Shown: positions 36,309 through 45,204 of the stretch, in pieces
How positions within the stretch are numbered: the first letter of the stretch is position 1
Layout: each line of letters starts with the position of its first letter
Notes under the pieces: model-generated
The model's input: only the letters and a program-made list of their open reading frames with translations
Told to the model about the DNA's origin: nothing
The model's database searches: none
DNA from: Candidatus Accumulibacter similis
Lineage (GTDB): Bacteria > Pseudomonadota > Gammaproteobacteria > Burkholderiales > Rhodocyclaceae
Reading direction: 5' to 3'
NCBI GenBank assembly: GCA_013347225.1
Contig: CP054595.1
Coordinates: forward strand, 3,282,415 to 3,346,414
DNA length: 64,000 nt
Translations under genes and position numbers: made by a program

Positions 36309-38897
36309 TCATTTGCGGCCGCCGAGCAGACCCAGCAAGCCCTCGGCCAGGCGCTGCACAGTTTGCGGATCGGGAACCGGCACCTTGAGGAAGCGCTCGC
36401 CGGTCGCCGGATCGGTCTGCACCCACGGCGACTGACGCTCGCCACTCGCTGCGGCGGCGAGCTCGCCAAGTAGTTGAACGCCGGCGGACAACAGTGGCGA
36501 CCAAGGGTCGGCAGACGTAGCCGGTGCGGTCGGTGCGGCCGTTGCTGCCGGCGCCACCTCCGGTTCACCCACCGGCGGCACGGCCGCAAGCTCCACTGCG
36601 GGCGCGGCAACTGCCGCTGCTGGCGGCAGCTCGCCAGCCTCCACCACCCCCTGTACCTGCAACCGCGTCTCCTGGTACTCCTCTTCGCCGTCGGCGGCAG
36701 CGGCGACCCCGGCTTCGGCGGTCGCTTCGAGCGGCGGGGTATCGCGACGTTCATCTTCGCTGGCGGTGCTCTCGCCCGCCATTTCGCCGGTCACCCGGTC
36801 GACCGTCTCCATGAATCGGGCAAGCCGGGAACCCTGCAGCACGACCTCGTCGTCACCGCCGTCGAGGACACCGGAGAACAACGACTGCTTGAACGCCAGC
36901 ACCGCGAGCATGCCCTCCTCGATCGTTCCGCGGGCGACGAAATTGACGACCTGCACGCCGCGCGTCTGGCCCAGGCGATGGACGCGGCCGATCCGCTGCT
37001 CGAGAACCGCCGGATTCCAGGGCAGATCCATATTGACGACGACCGCCGCCGCATGCTGCAGGTTGAGGCCGACGCCGCCGGCGTCGGTGCTGAGGAAGAC
37101 GCGGCAGTCGGCATCGCTGTGGAAGCGATCGACGAGGGCGCCGCGCCTGTCGGCCGCGACGCCGCCATGGAACAGCACGTGCTCCCAGCCACGCGGCCGC
37201 AAGCGGCGGATGATCAGTTCGTGCGTGCGCAGCCACTGGCTGAAGACGACGACCTTGGCCTGCGGATCGGCGAAGAGGACATCGAGCAGCGCGATCAGTT
37301 CGTCGGCCTTGTAGCCGTCGTCTGTTTCCTTGTCGATCAGGAAGCTGCTGTTGCACACCATGCGCATGTTCTGCAGCGCGCAGTGCAGGCGGAGTTGCTC
37401 CTTCTCCGAGAGGAACCCGGTACGCCGCCAGCGCTGCACGATGCGCGCGACGGTCTCGCGGTTCTCGTCGTGATGTTTCGCCTGCAGGGCGCTCATCGGC
37501 ATCAGCAGCGTGTTGTCGACGCGCTCGGGCAACTGCTCGAGCACTTCCGCCTTGCGCCGGCGCAGCATGATCGGCGCCAGCGTCTCGCCGATGCGATGCA
37601 GCTCGCGGTAGCCGACGACCCGACCGTGCTCGTCGCGCTGCTGGTGTTCGTGCAGCAGCCGCCAAGTCGGGCCAAGCCGGTGCTGGTCGACGAACTGGAC
37701 GATCGAGATCAGTTCCTCGAGCCGGTTCTCGAGCGGCGTGCCGGTGAGGACGACGGCGTAGGGGCTGTCGATCTGCTTCAGTGCGCGGGCAGCGATCGTA
37801 TTCCAGTTCTTGATCCGCTGTGCTTCATCGACCACCACCACGTCCGGCGCCCAGGCCTGGATCAGGTCGAGGTCGCGGCTCAGCGTTTCGTAGTTGGTGA
37901 TCTTGCAGAAATCGGCCTGCGCATAACGCGTCTGGCGGACCGCACGCAGGCCGCCGATCACCGTCGCCTGGCGCTCGCTGAAACGGCCGATCTCGCGCTG
38001 CCACTGGTGCTTGAGGGAGGTCGGGCAGACGACCAGGACGCGCTCGGCGCCGAAATGGCGGGCGAAGATCTCCATCGCAGCGATCGCCTGCACGGTCTTG
38101 CCGAGCCCCATCTCGTCGCCGATCAGCACCCGCCCGGCACGCGCCGCGAACAGCGCTCCCTGGCGCTGATAGGGGTAGAGGCCGACCTTGAGCAGGGCAC
38201 CGAGCTCGGGGCTGTCGCTGCCCAGCGGATAGGCGTCGGCAAGCGCCTGCTCGCGGATGTCGCGATCGCGCAGCTCGGCGACGAAAGCCAGTGCATCGTC
38301 GTCGCAGCGCAGGTCGTGACCGGTGGCACGAACGCGGTCGACGACGGCTGGCAGGTCGACAAAGCGCTCGTTCGGCAGTTGCCAGCCCGCATCGCTGTCG
38401 AACAACTCCTCTACCGCCGGCAGCAAGTCGGCCGGCAACTCGCGGCCGGGGCGCAGGCGCACGCGACGCTGCCCCGCGTAGTCGAGAAAGAGTTCGCTGA
38501 ATGCCGCCTGGAAGCCCGCGGCGAGCGCCTGCCTGCCGTCTGGGCGATTGCTGATCTGCGCCAGCGTGAATTCGATGTGCTTGCACGTTCCGAGGTCGTT
38601 GGTCGAAAAATCGGGACACGAGCAGCGGTTGTCGCCGGGCTGGTCGCCGCGAATGACGACGCGGTAGCGGCGCCGGCTGTCCGGGTTGTAGACCGCGAAC
38701 TCGGAAAAGACCGGCTCCTCGCCGAGATTCTCGAAACCGAAGCGCTGCTCGCGGCCGAACTGCCGGCGCAGTTCGCGCTGCCAGTCGTCGACCGTCAGGT
38801 CGGCAGGTGGGCGTTGCCGGGAGAGGCGCGGCGGCGACGTGCTGCGCTGGCTGGTCTTTCGGCCCTTGCGGTTCGCTTTGTCGCTCGTCTTTTCCAT
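36309..38897 (-). CDS. SWIM zinc-finger SNF2-type helicase
   Basis: 862-residue SF2 ATPase of the SNF2/RapA-like group. A SWIM zinc finger (C92-x-C94...C105-x-H107 in CSCPDF...GTCKHIEF) precedes the motor. Motif I is GDEMGLGKT (260-268), motif II DEAQ (357-360), and the second lobe has STDAGGVGLNLQ and EQRIGRVHRLGQT. A low-complexity Ala/Pro/Glu tail (~690-800) leads to a short conserved-looking end. AGGAG lies upstream of the ATG. Likely remodels protein-DNA or protein-RNA complexes; possible role in DNA repair or defence. The next gene upstream on the same strand is an MT-A70 methyltransferase. Confidence 0.88.
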   Translation of the reverse strand: MEKTSDKANRKGRKTSQRSTSPPRLSRQRPPADLTVDDWQRELRRQFGREQRFGFENLGEEPVFSEFAVYNPDSRRRYRVVIRGDQPGDNRCSCPDFSTNDLGTCKHIEFTLAQISNRPDGRQALAAGFQAAFSELFLDYAGQRRVRLRPGRELPADLLPAVEELFDSDAGWQLPNERFVDLPAVVDRVRATGHDLRCDDDALAFVAELRDRDIREQALADAYPLGSDSPELGALLKVGLYPYQRQGALFAARAGRVLIGDEMGLGKTVQAIAAMEIFARHFGAERVLVVCPTSLKHQWQREIGRFSERQATVIGGLRAVRQTRYAQADFCKITNYETLSRDLDLIQAWAPDVVVVDEAQRIKNWNTIAARALKQIDSPYAVVLTGTPLENRLEELISIVQFVDQHRLGPTWRLLHEHQQRDEHGRVVGYRELHRIGETLAPIMLRRRKAEVLEQLPERVDNTLLMPMSALQAKHHDENRETVARIVQRWRRTGFLSEKEQLRLHCALQNMRMVCNSSFLIDKETDDGYKADELIALLDVLFADPQAKVVVFSQWLRTHELIIRRLRPRGWEHVLFHGGVAADRRGALVDRFHSDADCRVFLSTDAGGVGLNLQHAAAVVVNMDLPWNPAVLEQRIGRVHRLGQTRGVQVVNFVARGTIEEGMLAVLAFKQSLFSGVLDGGDDEVVLQGSRLARFMETVDRVTGEMAGESTASEDERRDTPPLEATAEAGVAAAADGEEEYQETRLQVQGVVEAGELPPAAAVAAPAVELAAVPPVGEPEVAPAATAAPTAPATSADPWSPLLSAGVQLLGELAAAASGERQSPWVQTDPATGERFLKVPVPDPQTVQRLAEGLLGLLGGRK

Positions 38898-39129
38898 GGC
38901 TTCTCCTGGCTTTGGTGCGCTGGCGGCAGTGATCTGTCAGGGTCCGCGCCGCAGCCAGCGATCGCGCCTGCCCGCGCCCACGGCCGATGCATCCGGGGTG
39001 ATCGGCACGGGGAAATGGCAAAGCCGCAACTATGCGCAGGCGGCGGAAAAAGTTCAAGCCGGCGCGCGCCGCGAGCGGCCGCCGGCCGCCACCGCGAGAC
39101 GACGGCGACGCGCTTGGCTGCCGCCGCAG

Positions 39130-39771
39130 TCAGTCCTTCGTCGCCGCTTGCGAGTGGTGCGCGTAGGTCGGCCAGTCGGGAGCGTAGGCGTCCGCCTGGC
39201 TGCCCCAGCTCTGCCAGCCGGCGCGCGACCCGCGGGCGAACATCTCGAGGAAGGGTCCGGGCGAGCACGCTTCGATCAGATCGTAGGCTTCGTCCGGCTT
39301 GCGCGAATGCTCCCGCTTGCGGCTGCGGATGATGTTCACCTGGCGGCGGCCCGGCGCCAGCGTGCGGGCATTCCTGCCGCGCACGCCAAAGAGCAGCAAC
39401 TCGGTCGTGTTGCGGAAGTAGAAGCCGACGCCACGACCGTCCGGGCCACCGTCCTTGCGCACCTTGTGCCAGACGATGTTGCTCTTGTATGCGAATCCCC
39501 AGGCGGCGAGAACGCGCAAGCCTTCCGGCAGCAGCGCGTTGGGCACCCACAGGTAGAGGTGGGCGGTGTCTTCGACGATGAGCGCCACCGGCAGATCGAC
39601 GATCTCGTCCAGTGTCAGCGTCGCATAGCGATTGAGGCGCTTGTGCTCGGGAGCCATCTTGCCGGTGCGGTTCTCGAACTGCCACGGCGGATCGGCAAGC
39701 ACCGTGCGGAACCGGCGCACACCCACCCGTTGCAGGAGATCGGCGCCTGCCTCGCCCGACTGCATCTGCAT
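39130..39771 (-). CDS. MT-A70 family adenine methyltransferase
   Basis: 213 residues. The catalytic DPPW (residues 27-30, VLADPPWQFEN) and HLYLWVPNALLPEGL, AYKSNIVWHK, VGFYFRNTTELLLFGVRG and HSRKPDEAYDLIE are the full MT-A70 pattern. In bacteria these are N6-adenine DNA methyltransferases, often phage-borne or orphan. The frame allows GTG 39777; I chose ATG 39771, which has AAGGGA nine bases upstream. There is no restriction endonuclease nearby, so it is either an orphan methylase or works with the adjacent SNF2 helicase (232-nt gap). Confidence 0.88.
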   Translation of the reverse strand: MQMQSGEAGADLLQRVGVRRFRTVLADPPWQFENRTGKMAPEHKRLNRYATLTLDEIVDLPVALIVEDTAHLYLWVPNALLPEGLRVLAAWGFAYKSNIVWHKVRKDGGPDGRGVGFYFRNTTELLLFGVRGRNARTLAPGRRQVNIIRSRKREHSRKPDEAYDLIEACSPGPFLEMFARGSRAGWQSWGSQADAYAPDWPTYAHHSQAATKD

Positions 39772-40057
39772 GCCCACACGTCCCTTCGCCAGCCCATCAG
39801 GGCGACCCCCTGCCCGCCGTTGCAGCAGCGCCGCAGCCCATGGCGGCCGATACCTCTGTCCGGCGGCCTCCCGATCAGGATACCATCACGGATCGTCTTC
39901 GGGATCGTCACGACCATGTCCACACGAACAGCCGGCGAACGCGCGGCAGCCTGCCGCCGACGCCTGCCGCCGCCGCGCTGCCGGCAGCAACGGCCAGCAC
40001 TGCCGCCGGACTTCCGCCGGGCACGGGCAACGAGCGGCCCCGGCCGGCCGCGCAGCC

Positions 40058-40810
40058 ATGCTTAGGCGCGAACTCGAATACTTCTTCGGCGCGCTGCGCT
40101 TCTTCACCCGGCTGCCGGTACCGGCATGGGTGGGTCACAGCAGCGTCGCACTCGACCACTCGGCGCGCTACTTCCCGGCAGTCGGCGTGGTGGTCGGCGC
40201 GCTGGCGGCGCTGGTGTACCTGCTCGCTGCGTCATTCTGGCCGACGACGCTCGCCGTCCTCGCGGCCATGGCGAGTGCGCTCTACCTGACCGGAGCATTC
40301 CACGAGGACGGCTGGAGCGACATGGTGGACGGCTTCGGCGGCGGCTGGGAAAAGGAGCAGATCCTCGGCATCATGAAGGATTCCCGGATCGGCAGCTTCG
40401 GTGCCATCGCGCTCGTAATGCTGCTGCTCGCCCGCTTCTGCGCGCTGATCGAACTCGATCCGCCGACGATCCCGCTGGCGCTCGTCGCCGGCCACGCGCT
40501 GTCGCGTCTTGCCGCGACGACGCTGCTGCGTGGCCTCGACTACGTGCGTGACGACGGCAAGGCGAAGCCGCTGGCGACGCGCATCGGCCATGGCGAACTC
40601 GCCTTCGCCGCTGCCACGGCCGTCCTGCCGCTGCTGCCGTTGCCGCCGCTGCCCGCCCTCTTCGGCTGCCTGCTGGCCGCGCTGGCCACCCTCTGGCTCG
40701 CCCGCCTCTACCGGCGACGGATCGGCGGCTACACCGGCGACTGCCTGGGTGCGACGCAGCAGCTGGCGGAAGTCGCCTTCTACTGCGGACTGCTGTGCGA
40801 CTTTTCCTGA
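40058..40810 (+). CDS. cobS: Adenosylcobinamide-GDP ribazoletransferase
   Basis: Joins adenosylcobinamide-GDP to alpha-ribazole (phosphate), the last assembly step of cobalamin. 250 residues of an integral membrane protein with several hydrophobic spans. Family motifs are ELEYFFGALRFFTRLPVP, FHEDGWSDMVDGFGGG, ILGIMKDSRIGSFGA and GGYTGDCLGATQQLAE. I place the start at ATG 40058 (MLRRELEYFFGALRFF); the open frame upstream is non-conserved. It overlaps cobC by 16 nt, so the two are translated together. I looked for a cobalamin riboswitch in the 280 nt upstream and saw none. Confidence 0.94.
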   Translation: MLRRELEYFFGALRFFTRLPVPAWVGHSSVALDHSARYFPAVGVVVGALAALVYLLAASFWPTTLAVLAAMASALYLTGAFHEDGWSDMVDGFGGGWEKEQILGIMKDSRIGSFGAIALVMLLLARFCALIELDPPTIPLALVAGHALSRLAATTLLRGLDYVRDDGKAKPLATRIGHGELAFAAATAVLPLLPLPPLPALFGCLLAALATLWLARLYRRRIGGYTGDCLGATQQLAEVAFYCGLLCDFS

Positions 40811-41382
40811 TCCGCCATCCGCGGCCGCTGCTTGCCAACGGCATCTGCTACGGCCAGCTCGACGTCGAGGCGGAAGACCCGCAGCCGGTCGCCACGCGCC
40901 TGCGCCCGCTGCTGCCGGTCGGCACGCAGGTGATCAGCAGCCCGTTGCAGCGGAGCCGCCGGCTGGCGGCGGCGCTGCACCCGCAGCCGGCCTGCGACGA
41001 GCGCCTGCTCGAGATCCACTTCGGCGAATGGGAGGGCCGCCCCTGGGAGCGGATCGAGCGCGGCCTGCTCGACGAGTGGGCCAGCGATGTGCTGCACTTC
41101 GTGCCGCCTGGAGGCGAGTCGGTCGCCATGCTGCAGGCGCGCGCGATCGACTGCGTCGGCGATCTGCGCGGCAGCGACTGCGCCCTCGTCACCCACGCCG
41201 GCGTGATTCGCGTCCTGCTCGGCCACTGGCTGCAGTTGCCCGTCGACGTGTGGAGCCGCCTGCCCCTCGACTTCGGCAGCATCACGCTGCTCGAAATCAC
41301 CGCCGGCAACGGCGACGGGCGGCTGCCCACCAGCGCCATCCTGCACTACCTCAACCGGCGTGGCACCGCGGACGCACTCTGA
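40795..41382 (+). CDS. cobC: Alpha-ribazole phosphatase (histidine phosphatase)
   Basis: Removes the phosphate from alpha-ribazole 5'-phosphate (or the cobalamin phosphate) in the nucleotide-loop pathway. 195 residues of the phosphoglycerate-mutase-like superfamily: phosphohistidine motif IRHPRP (Arg7-His8), SSPLQRSRR, catalytic Glu in IHFGEWEG, and the second His in VTHAGVIRVL. The GTG start at 40795 lies inside the end of cobS. The stop abuts the xerD stop on the other strand with no gap. Confidence 0.9.
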   Translation: MRLFLIRHPRPLLANGICYGQLDVEAEDPQPVATRLRPLLPVGTQVISSPLQRSRRLAAALHPQPACDERLLEIHFGEWEGRPWERIERGLLDEWASDVLHFVPPGGESVAMLQARAIDCVGDLRGSDCALVTHAGVIRVLLGHWLQLPVDVWSRLPLDFGSITLLEITAGNGDGRLPTSAILHYLNRRGTADAL

Positions 41383-42297
41383 TCAGCCGCGCGGGTGATG
41401 CTGCGCGTGCAGCAGCTTCAGTCGTTCACGCGCGACATGGGTGTAGATCTGCGTCGTCGAGATGTCGGCGTGGCCGAGCAGCAACTGCACGACCCGCAGG
41501 TCGGCGCCGTGGTTGAGGAGATGCGTGGCAAAGGCGTGGCGCAGGACGTGCGGCGACAGCCGCGCGGGATCGATCCCGGCCACCACGGCGTAGCGCTTGA
41601 TCAGTTGCCAGAAGGCCTGCCGGCTCATCGCCGCCGCGCGGGCGGTGACGAAGACGTCGTCGCTCTGCCTGCCGTCGAGCAGCGCGCGCCGCCCCTCGGC
41701 AAGGTAACGCCGCAGCCAGTCAGCGGCTTCCTCTCCCAGCGGCACCAGGCGCTCCTTGCTGCCCTTGCCGAAAACCCGCAGCACGCCCATGTCGAGGCTG
41801 ATTTCGTGCAGCCGCAGGCCGACGAGCTCGCTGACGCGCAGGCCAGTGGCGTACAGCGTCTCGAGCATCGCGCGATCACGCTGGCCGAGCGCCGTCACGC
41901 TGCGCGGCGCCGCGAGCAGGGCTTCCACCTGCGCCTCGGACAACACCTTCGGCAACCGTGAGGGCTTCGCCGGCATGGCGATCCGCAGTGTCGGATCGTC
42001 CTGGCGCAAGCCGCGCGCCAGCTGGTAGCGGTAGAAACGGCGCAGGGTGGACAGATACCGCGCCTGCGACGAGGCACGCAGGCTCTGCGAGAGGCTGGCG
42101 ACGAAGGCCAGCAGCGTTGCCTCGTCGAGGTCGCAGAGGCTGCCACGCTGCTGCTCGGCGAGCCAACAGGCGAGTTGCAGCAGGTCGCTGCGATAGCTCG
42201 CCAGCGACGCCCGCGCCAGCCCGTCCTCGAGCCAGAGGGTGTCGCAAAAAGAATCGATCGCGGCGAGGTCGGCCGGAGCGGGCTCAGCGGGCTTCAT
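41383..42297 (-). CDS. xerD: Tyrosine recombinase XerD
   Basis: Site-specific recombinase that, with XerC and FtsK, resolves chromosome dimers at dif. 304 residues with the SAM-like N-terminal core-binding domain (LYxSDLxQLACWL region) and catalytic domain. The full catalytic set is visible: Arg154 (TGLRVSEL), Lys178 (FGKGSKERLVP), His250 and Arg253 (HVLRHAFATHLL), His276 (LGHADIS), Tyr285 (IYTHV). ATG 42297 gives the usual length and lies inside the end of ogt (14-nt overlap). Confidence 0.93.
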   Translation of the reverse strand: MKPAEPAPADLAAIDSFCDTLWLEDGLARASLASYRSDLLQLACWLAEQQRGSLCDLDEATLLAFVASLSQSLRASSQARYLSTLRRFYRYQLARGLRQDDPTLRIAMPAKPSRLPKVLSEAQVEALLAAPRSVTALGQRDRAMLETLYATGLRVSELVGLRLHEISLDMGVLRVFGKGSKERLVPLGEEAADWLRRYLAEGRRALLDGRQSDDVFVTARAAAMSRQAFWQLIKRYAVVAGIDPARLSPHVLRHAFATHLLNHGADLRVVQLLLGHADISTTQIYTHVARERLKLLHAQHHPRG

Positions 42298-42775
42298 GCG
42301 CCAGCAGCCAGCGCTTGACGTCGAGCAGGTAGCCGTCGCGCTGCCGCACAAAGCCGCCGAGCCCACCGGCGGCAGCGAGGACGCGGTGACAGGGAACGAC
42401 CACCGGGTAGGGATTGCGACCGCAGGCCTGACCTACGGCGCGCGCCGCGCTGCGGAGTTCGCGGGCGATGTCGCCATAGCTGCGTGTCTGGTGCACCGGA
42501 ATGGCTGCGATCTGCTGCCAGACGCGGCGCTGGAACGGCGTCCCCGTCGGCTGCAACGGCAGGGCAAAGACGTACTCCGCGTCCGCCAGGTAGGCCGCGA
42601 GCTGCCGCGCCGCCTCCGCGGCGAGCGCGTTGGCCGGCGCCTGTGCAGGACCCGGCGGCAGGAAGACGATGCCCTGCAGCGCCGCGTCGTCGCAACGCAC
42701 GCCAAGCCTGAAACCCTGCGCCGCGATCACCGCCTGCCAAGGCGACGGATCGGCGGCCGGCACGGCGGCGGGCAT
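42284..42775 (-). CDS. ogt: Methylated-DNA--protein-cysteine methyltransferase
   Basis: Suicide repair protein that removes methyl groups from O6-methylguanine. 163 residues; the acceptor is Cys129 in VVPCHRV, preceded by GTPFQRRVWQQIAAIP, SYGDIA and AVGQACGRNP, which form the DNA-binding helix-turn-helix and Arg finger. The N-terminal part is the short Ogt-type domain without the Ada zinc site. It overlaps xerD and lies only 5 nt upstream of where the chalcone-isomerase-like gene ends, so these - strand genes may share a transcript. Confidence 0.92.
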   Translation of the reverse strand: MPAAVPAADPSPWQAVIAAQGFRLGVRCDDAALQGIVFLPPGPAQAPANALAAEAARQLAAYLADAEYVFALPLQPTGTPFQRRVWQQIAAIPVHQTRSYGDIARELRSAARAVGQACGRNPYPVVVPCHRVLAAAGGLGGFVRQRDGYLLDVKRWLLAHEAR

Positions 42776-42780
42776 CGGGC

Positions 42781-43353
42781 TCAGGATGCCTTGCCGAGCA
42801 GCGCCTGCTTGAGGTCCTCCTGCACCGGCTTGCTGCCGAGCCAGATCTTCAGCAGCGCCTTGTAGAAGTCCTCTCCGGCAATGTCCTTGCCCTTGACCTG
42901 TCCGTTGACCGTCAGCCTGGTGCCGCTCTCCGGCAGCCAGTCGATGAGGACCGTGGTGCCGGTCTTCGGTTCGCCGGCTGCCACCATGGTGTCTGAGAAC
43001 TGCTTCAGGCGGTCCTTGAGACCGGCCATCTCGGCTTCCGAATGATTGCTGGTCATGCCTTCCTGCAACGCCTCGACGAACTGCTGCGCCGACAGGTCGC
43101 GCAGCAGCGTGATCGCCACCCGCTTGCCGCCCCTGGCGGCGAGGACCGCCTCGGCGTCGCCGCGTTTCTCGGGCAGGTAGAGCGCCATCGCGTAGACCTT
43201 GAAAACCGCCTTCTTCCGCAAGCCGGCACCATTGACCACGAGGTCGGCGCTGCCGACGTGCGACTTGTCCTCGAACTTGACGCCGGCAACTTCGACGGCG
43301 CCGGCGAGGTTGAACGACAGGGCGGCAACGGCCGCCAGCAGCATTTTCTTCAT
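42781..43353 (-). CDS. Periplasmic chalcone-isomerase-like protein
   Basis: 190 residues with a clear Sec signal peptide (MKKMLLAAVAALSFNLAGA) and a chalcone-isomerase-like domain: VAGVKFED, LVVNGAGLRKKAVFKVYAMALYLPEK, ITLLRDLSAQQFVEAL, and GKDIAGEDFYKALLKIWLGSKPVQEDLK near the end. Bacterial members are periplasmic and lack known flavonoid substrates; they probably bind a small hydrophobic ligand. The start ATG 43353 has AAGGAG eight bases upstream; the longer frame to 43431 lacks coding character. Confidence 0.85.
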   Translation of the reverse strand: MKKMLLAAVAALSFNLAGAVEVAGVKFEDKSHVGSADLVVNGAGLRKKAVFKVYAMALYLPEKRGDAEAVLAARGGKRVAITLLRDLSAQQFVEALQEGMTSNHSEAEMAGLKDRLKQFSDTMVAAGEPKTGTTVLIDWLPESGTRLTVNGQVKGKDIAGEDFYKALLKIWLGSKPVQEDLKQALLGKAS

Positions 43354-43480
43354 ATCGTCTCCTTGGCCTGTATCAGGCTGATTCGGCGGTTGCTGAAAGA
43401 ACCGGTGGCGGCGTCCGCCTGCCGCCACCAAGTCGCCGCCGGCACGGACTGTCGGCGGCAGGAAAGGAGGCGGACCAGGT

Positions 43481-44737
43481 TCAGGCGCGCACCTCGCCCT
43501 GGCCCAGGACGATCCATTTCTGGCTCGTCAGCCCCTCGAGACCGACCGGACCGCGGGCGTGGATCTTGTCGGTCGAAATACCGATTTCGGCACCGAGACC
43601 GTACTCGAAACCGTCGGCGAAACGCGTCGATGCATTGACCATCACCGAAGCCGAATCGACTTCGCGCAGGAAACGCATCGCCGCGCTGTAATTCTCGGTG
43701 ACGATGGCGTCGGTATGGTGCGAGCCGTAGTGATTGATGTGCTCGATCGCCTGCTCGATGCCGTCGACCACGCGTACCGAGATGACGGGCGCCAGGAACT
43801 CGCTGGCGTAGTCCTCGTCGCTTGCCGCGGTCGCCTCGCTGACCAGTGCCATGGTCTCCGGACAACCGCGAATCTCGACCCCCTTGTGGCTCAGCATGGC
43901 GGCGATCGGCGGCAGGAGCCGGCCAGCGACCGCGCGCGCGAGCAGCAGCGACTCGGCGGTGTTGCAGGTGCCGTAGCGTTGCGTCTTGGCGTTCTCGACG
44001 ATGCGCAGCGCCTGCTCCGGATCGGCAGCGTCATCGACATAGACATGGCAGTTGCCATCGAGATGCTGGATCATCGGCACCCTGGCCTCGGCCAGCAGAC
44101 GCGCGACCAGTCCCTTGCCGCCGCGCGGAACGATCACGTCGACGAACTCGCGCATGCGGATCAGATGGCCGACGACGGCGCGATCGGTGGTCGCGATGAC
44201 CTGCACCGCACTGACCGGCAGTCCGGCACTGGCGAGGCCCTCGTGGACCAACGCGGCGATCGCCTGATTGCAGTGGATCGCCTCCGAGCCGCCGCGCAGG
44301 ATCGAGGCGTTGCCCGACTTGAGGCACAGCGCCGCCGCGTCGGCGGTGACATTCGGTCGCGCCTCGTAGATGATGCCGATGACGCCCAGCGGCACGCGCA
44401 TGCGACCGACCTGGATGCCGCTCGGCCGGCGGCGCAGCTCGCTGATCTCGCCGACCGGATCGGGCAGCGCCGCCACCTGTTCGACCCCCTCCGCCATCGC
44501 CGCGACGCCCTGCGGCGAGAGCGTCAGGCGATCGAGCAGCGCCGCTGCCAGGCCGGCGGCTCGCGCAGCGTCCACGTCGCGTCGATTGGCGGCGACGAGC
44601 GCCTCGCTCTCGCGGCGAATGGCGGCAGCGATCGCGCGCAGCGCACTGTTCTTGGCATCGCTGTCGGCCCGGGCGATGATGCGCGAGGCGGCACGCGCCT
44701 CGCGCCCCACCTGCTGCACGTAGTTCTCGATATCCAT
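43481..44737 (-). CDS. proA: Gamma-glutamyl phosphate reductase
   Basis: Second step of proline synthesis: NADPH-dependent reduction of gamma-glutamyl phosphate to glutamate semialdehyde. 418 residues, standard length. It begins [19 protein letters not shown] and contains [31 protein letters not shown], the catalytic Cys in [13 protein letters not shown], and [23 protein letters not shown] near the end. proB is not adjacent, as is usual in betaproteobacteria. Confidence 0.96.
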   Translation of the reverse strand: MDIENYVQQVGREARAASRIIARADSDAKNSALRAIAAAIRRESEALVAANRRDVDAARAAGLAAALLDRLTLSPQGVAAMAEGVEQVAALPDPVGEISELRRRPSGIQVGRMRVPLGVIGIIYEARPNVTADAAALCLKSGNASILRGGSEAIHCNQAIAALVHEGLASAGLPVSAVQVIATTDRAVVGHLIRMREFVDVIVPRGGKGLVARLLAEARVPMIQHLDGNCHVYVDDAADPEQALRIVENAKTQRYGTCNTAESLLLARAVAGRLLPPIAAMLSHKGVEIRGCPETMALVSEATAASDEDYASEFLAPVISVRVVDGIEQAIEHINHYGSHHTDAIVTENYSAAMRFLREVDSASVMVNASTRFADGFEYGLGAEIGISTDKIHARGPVGLEGLTSQKWIVLGQGEVRA

Positions 44738-44894
44738 CTGTCCCTCTTTTCTCAGTCAGGATCGATTATAGCCAGCGAGCATCCGCCACCGTCAACGGAA
44801 CCTCTGCCGAAGAATGCACTCTCAGGTCCATCACTGCCGTCACCGGTCGTCACCGGCCGTCACCTACCGTCATCATCCATTGCACGGACCGCCC

Positions 44895-45155
44895 ATGAAG
44901 AAGCTGATCCTGCCCGCCGAGGCAAAAGTATGTGCCACCTGCAGCTACTGGGATGGTGAGCGTCAAGTAGACACCGAACTTCGTCTGGTCGTCGTTGCCG
45001 ATGATTGCGCCGGGGAGTGCCTGGTGCGGGGCCAGGACAGCCACGGCCTCAGCGACGTCCGGCACCAGAGCAATGAGGATTGTGCCTGGGAACACCTGGC
45101 TCCCGATGCACTGGCCGCCAACCCGTCGGCCGGTGACCGGCCGGCAGACGGCTGA
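44895..45155 (+). CDS. Small cysteine-containing hypothetical protein
   Basis: 86 residues starting MKKLILPAEAKVCATCSYWDG. Four or more cysteines (C-x2-C near the start, DDCAGEC in the middle, EDCAWEHL near the end) suggest a small metal- or redox-binding fold of a type found in betaproteobacteria. No function known to me. It stands alone on the + strand between proA and holA, both on the - strand. Confidence 0.55.
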   Translation: MKKLILPAEAKVCATCSYWDGERQVDTELRLVVVADDCAGECLVRGQDSHGLSDVRHQSNEDCAWEHLAPDALAANPSAGDRPADG

Positions 45156-45204
45156 GACGCGCGACCCCGCTGACAAGCGGCGGCTGGCGCCCGCCGCCGT
45201 TGCG

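Noticed and set aside
36474..39332. 952-codon + strand frame opposite the SNF2 gene
   Set aside because: Same reason: the opposite strand has SWIM, Walker A and DEAQ motifs, while this frame has none.
39778..40057. Cobalamin riboswitch upstream of cobS
   Set aside because: No B12-box-like sequence or suitable stem pattern was visible.
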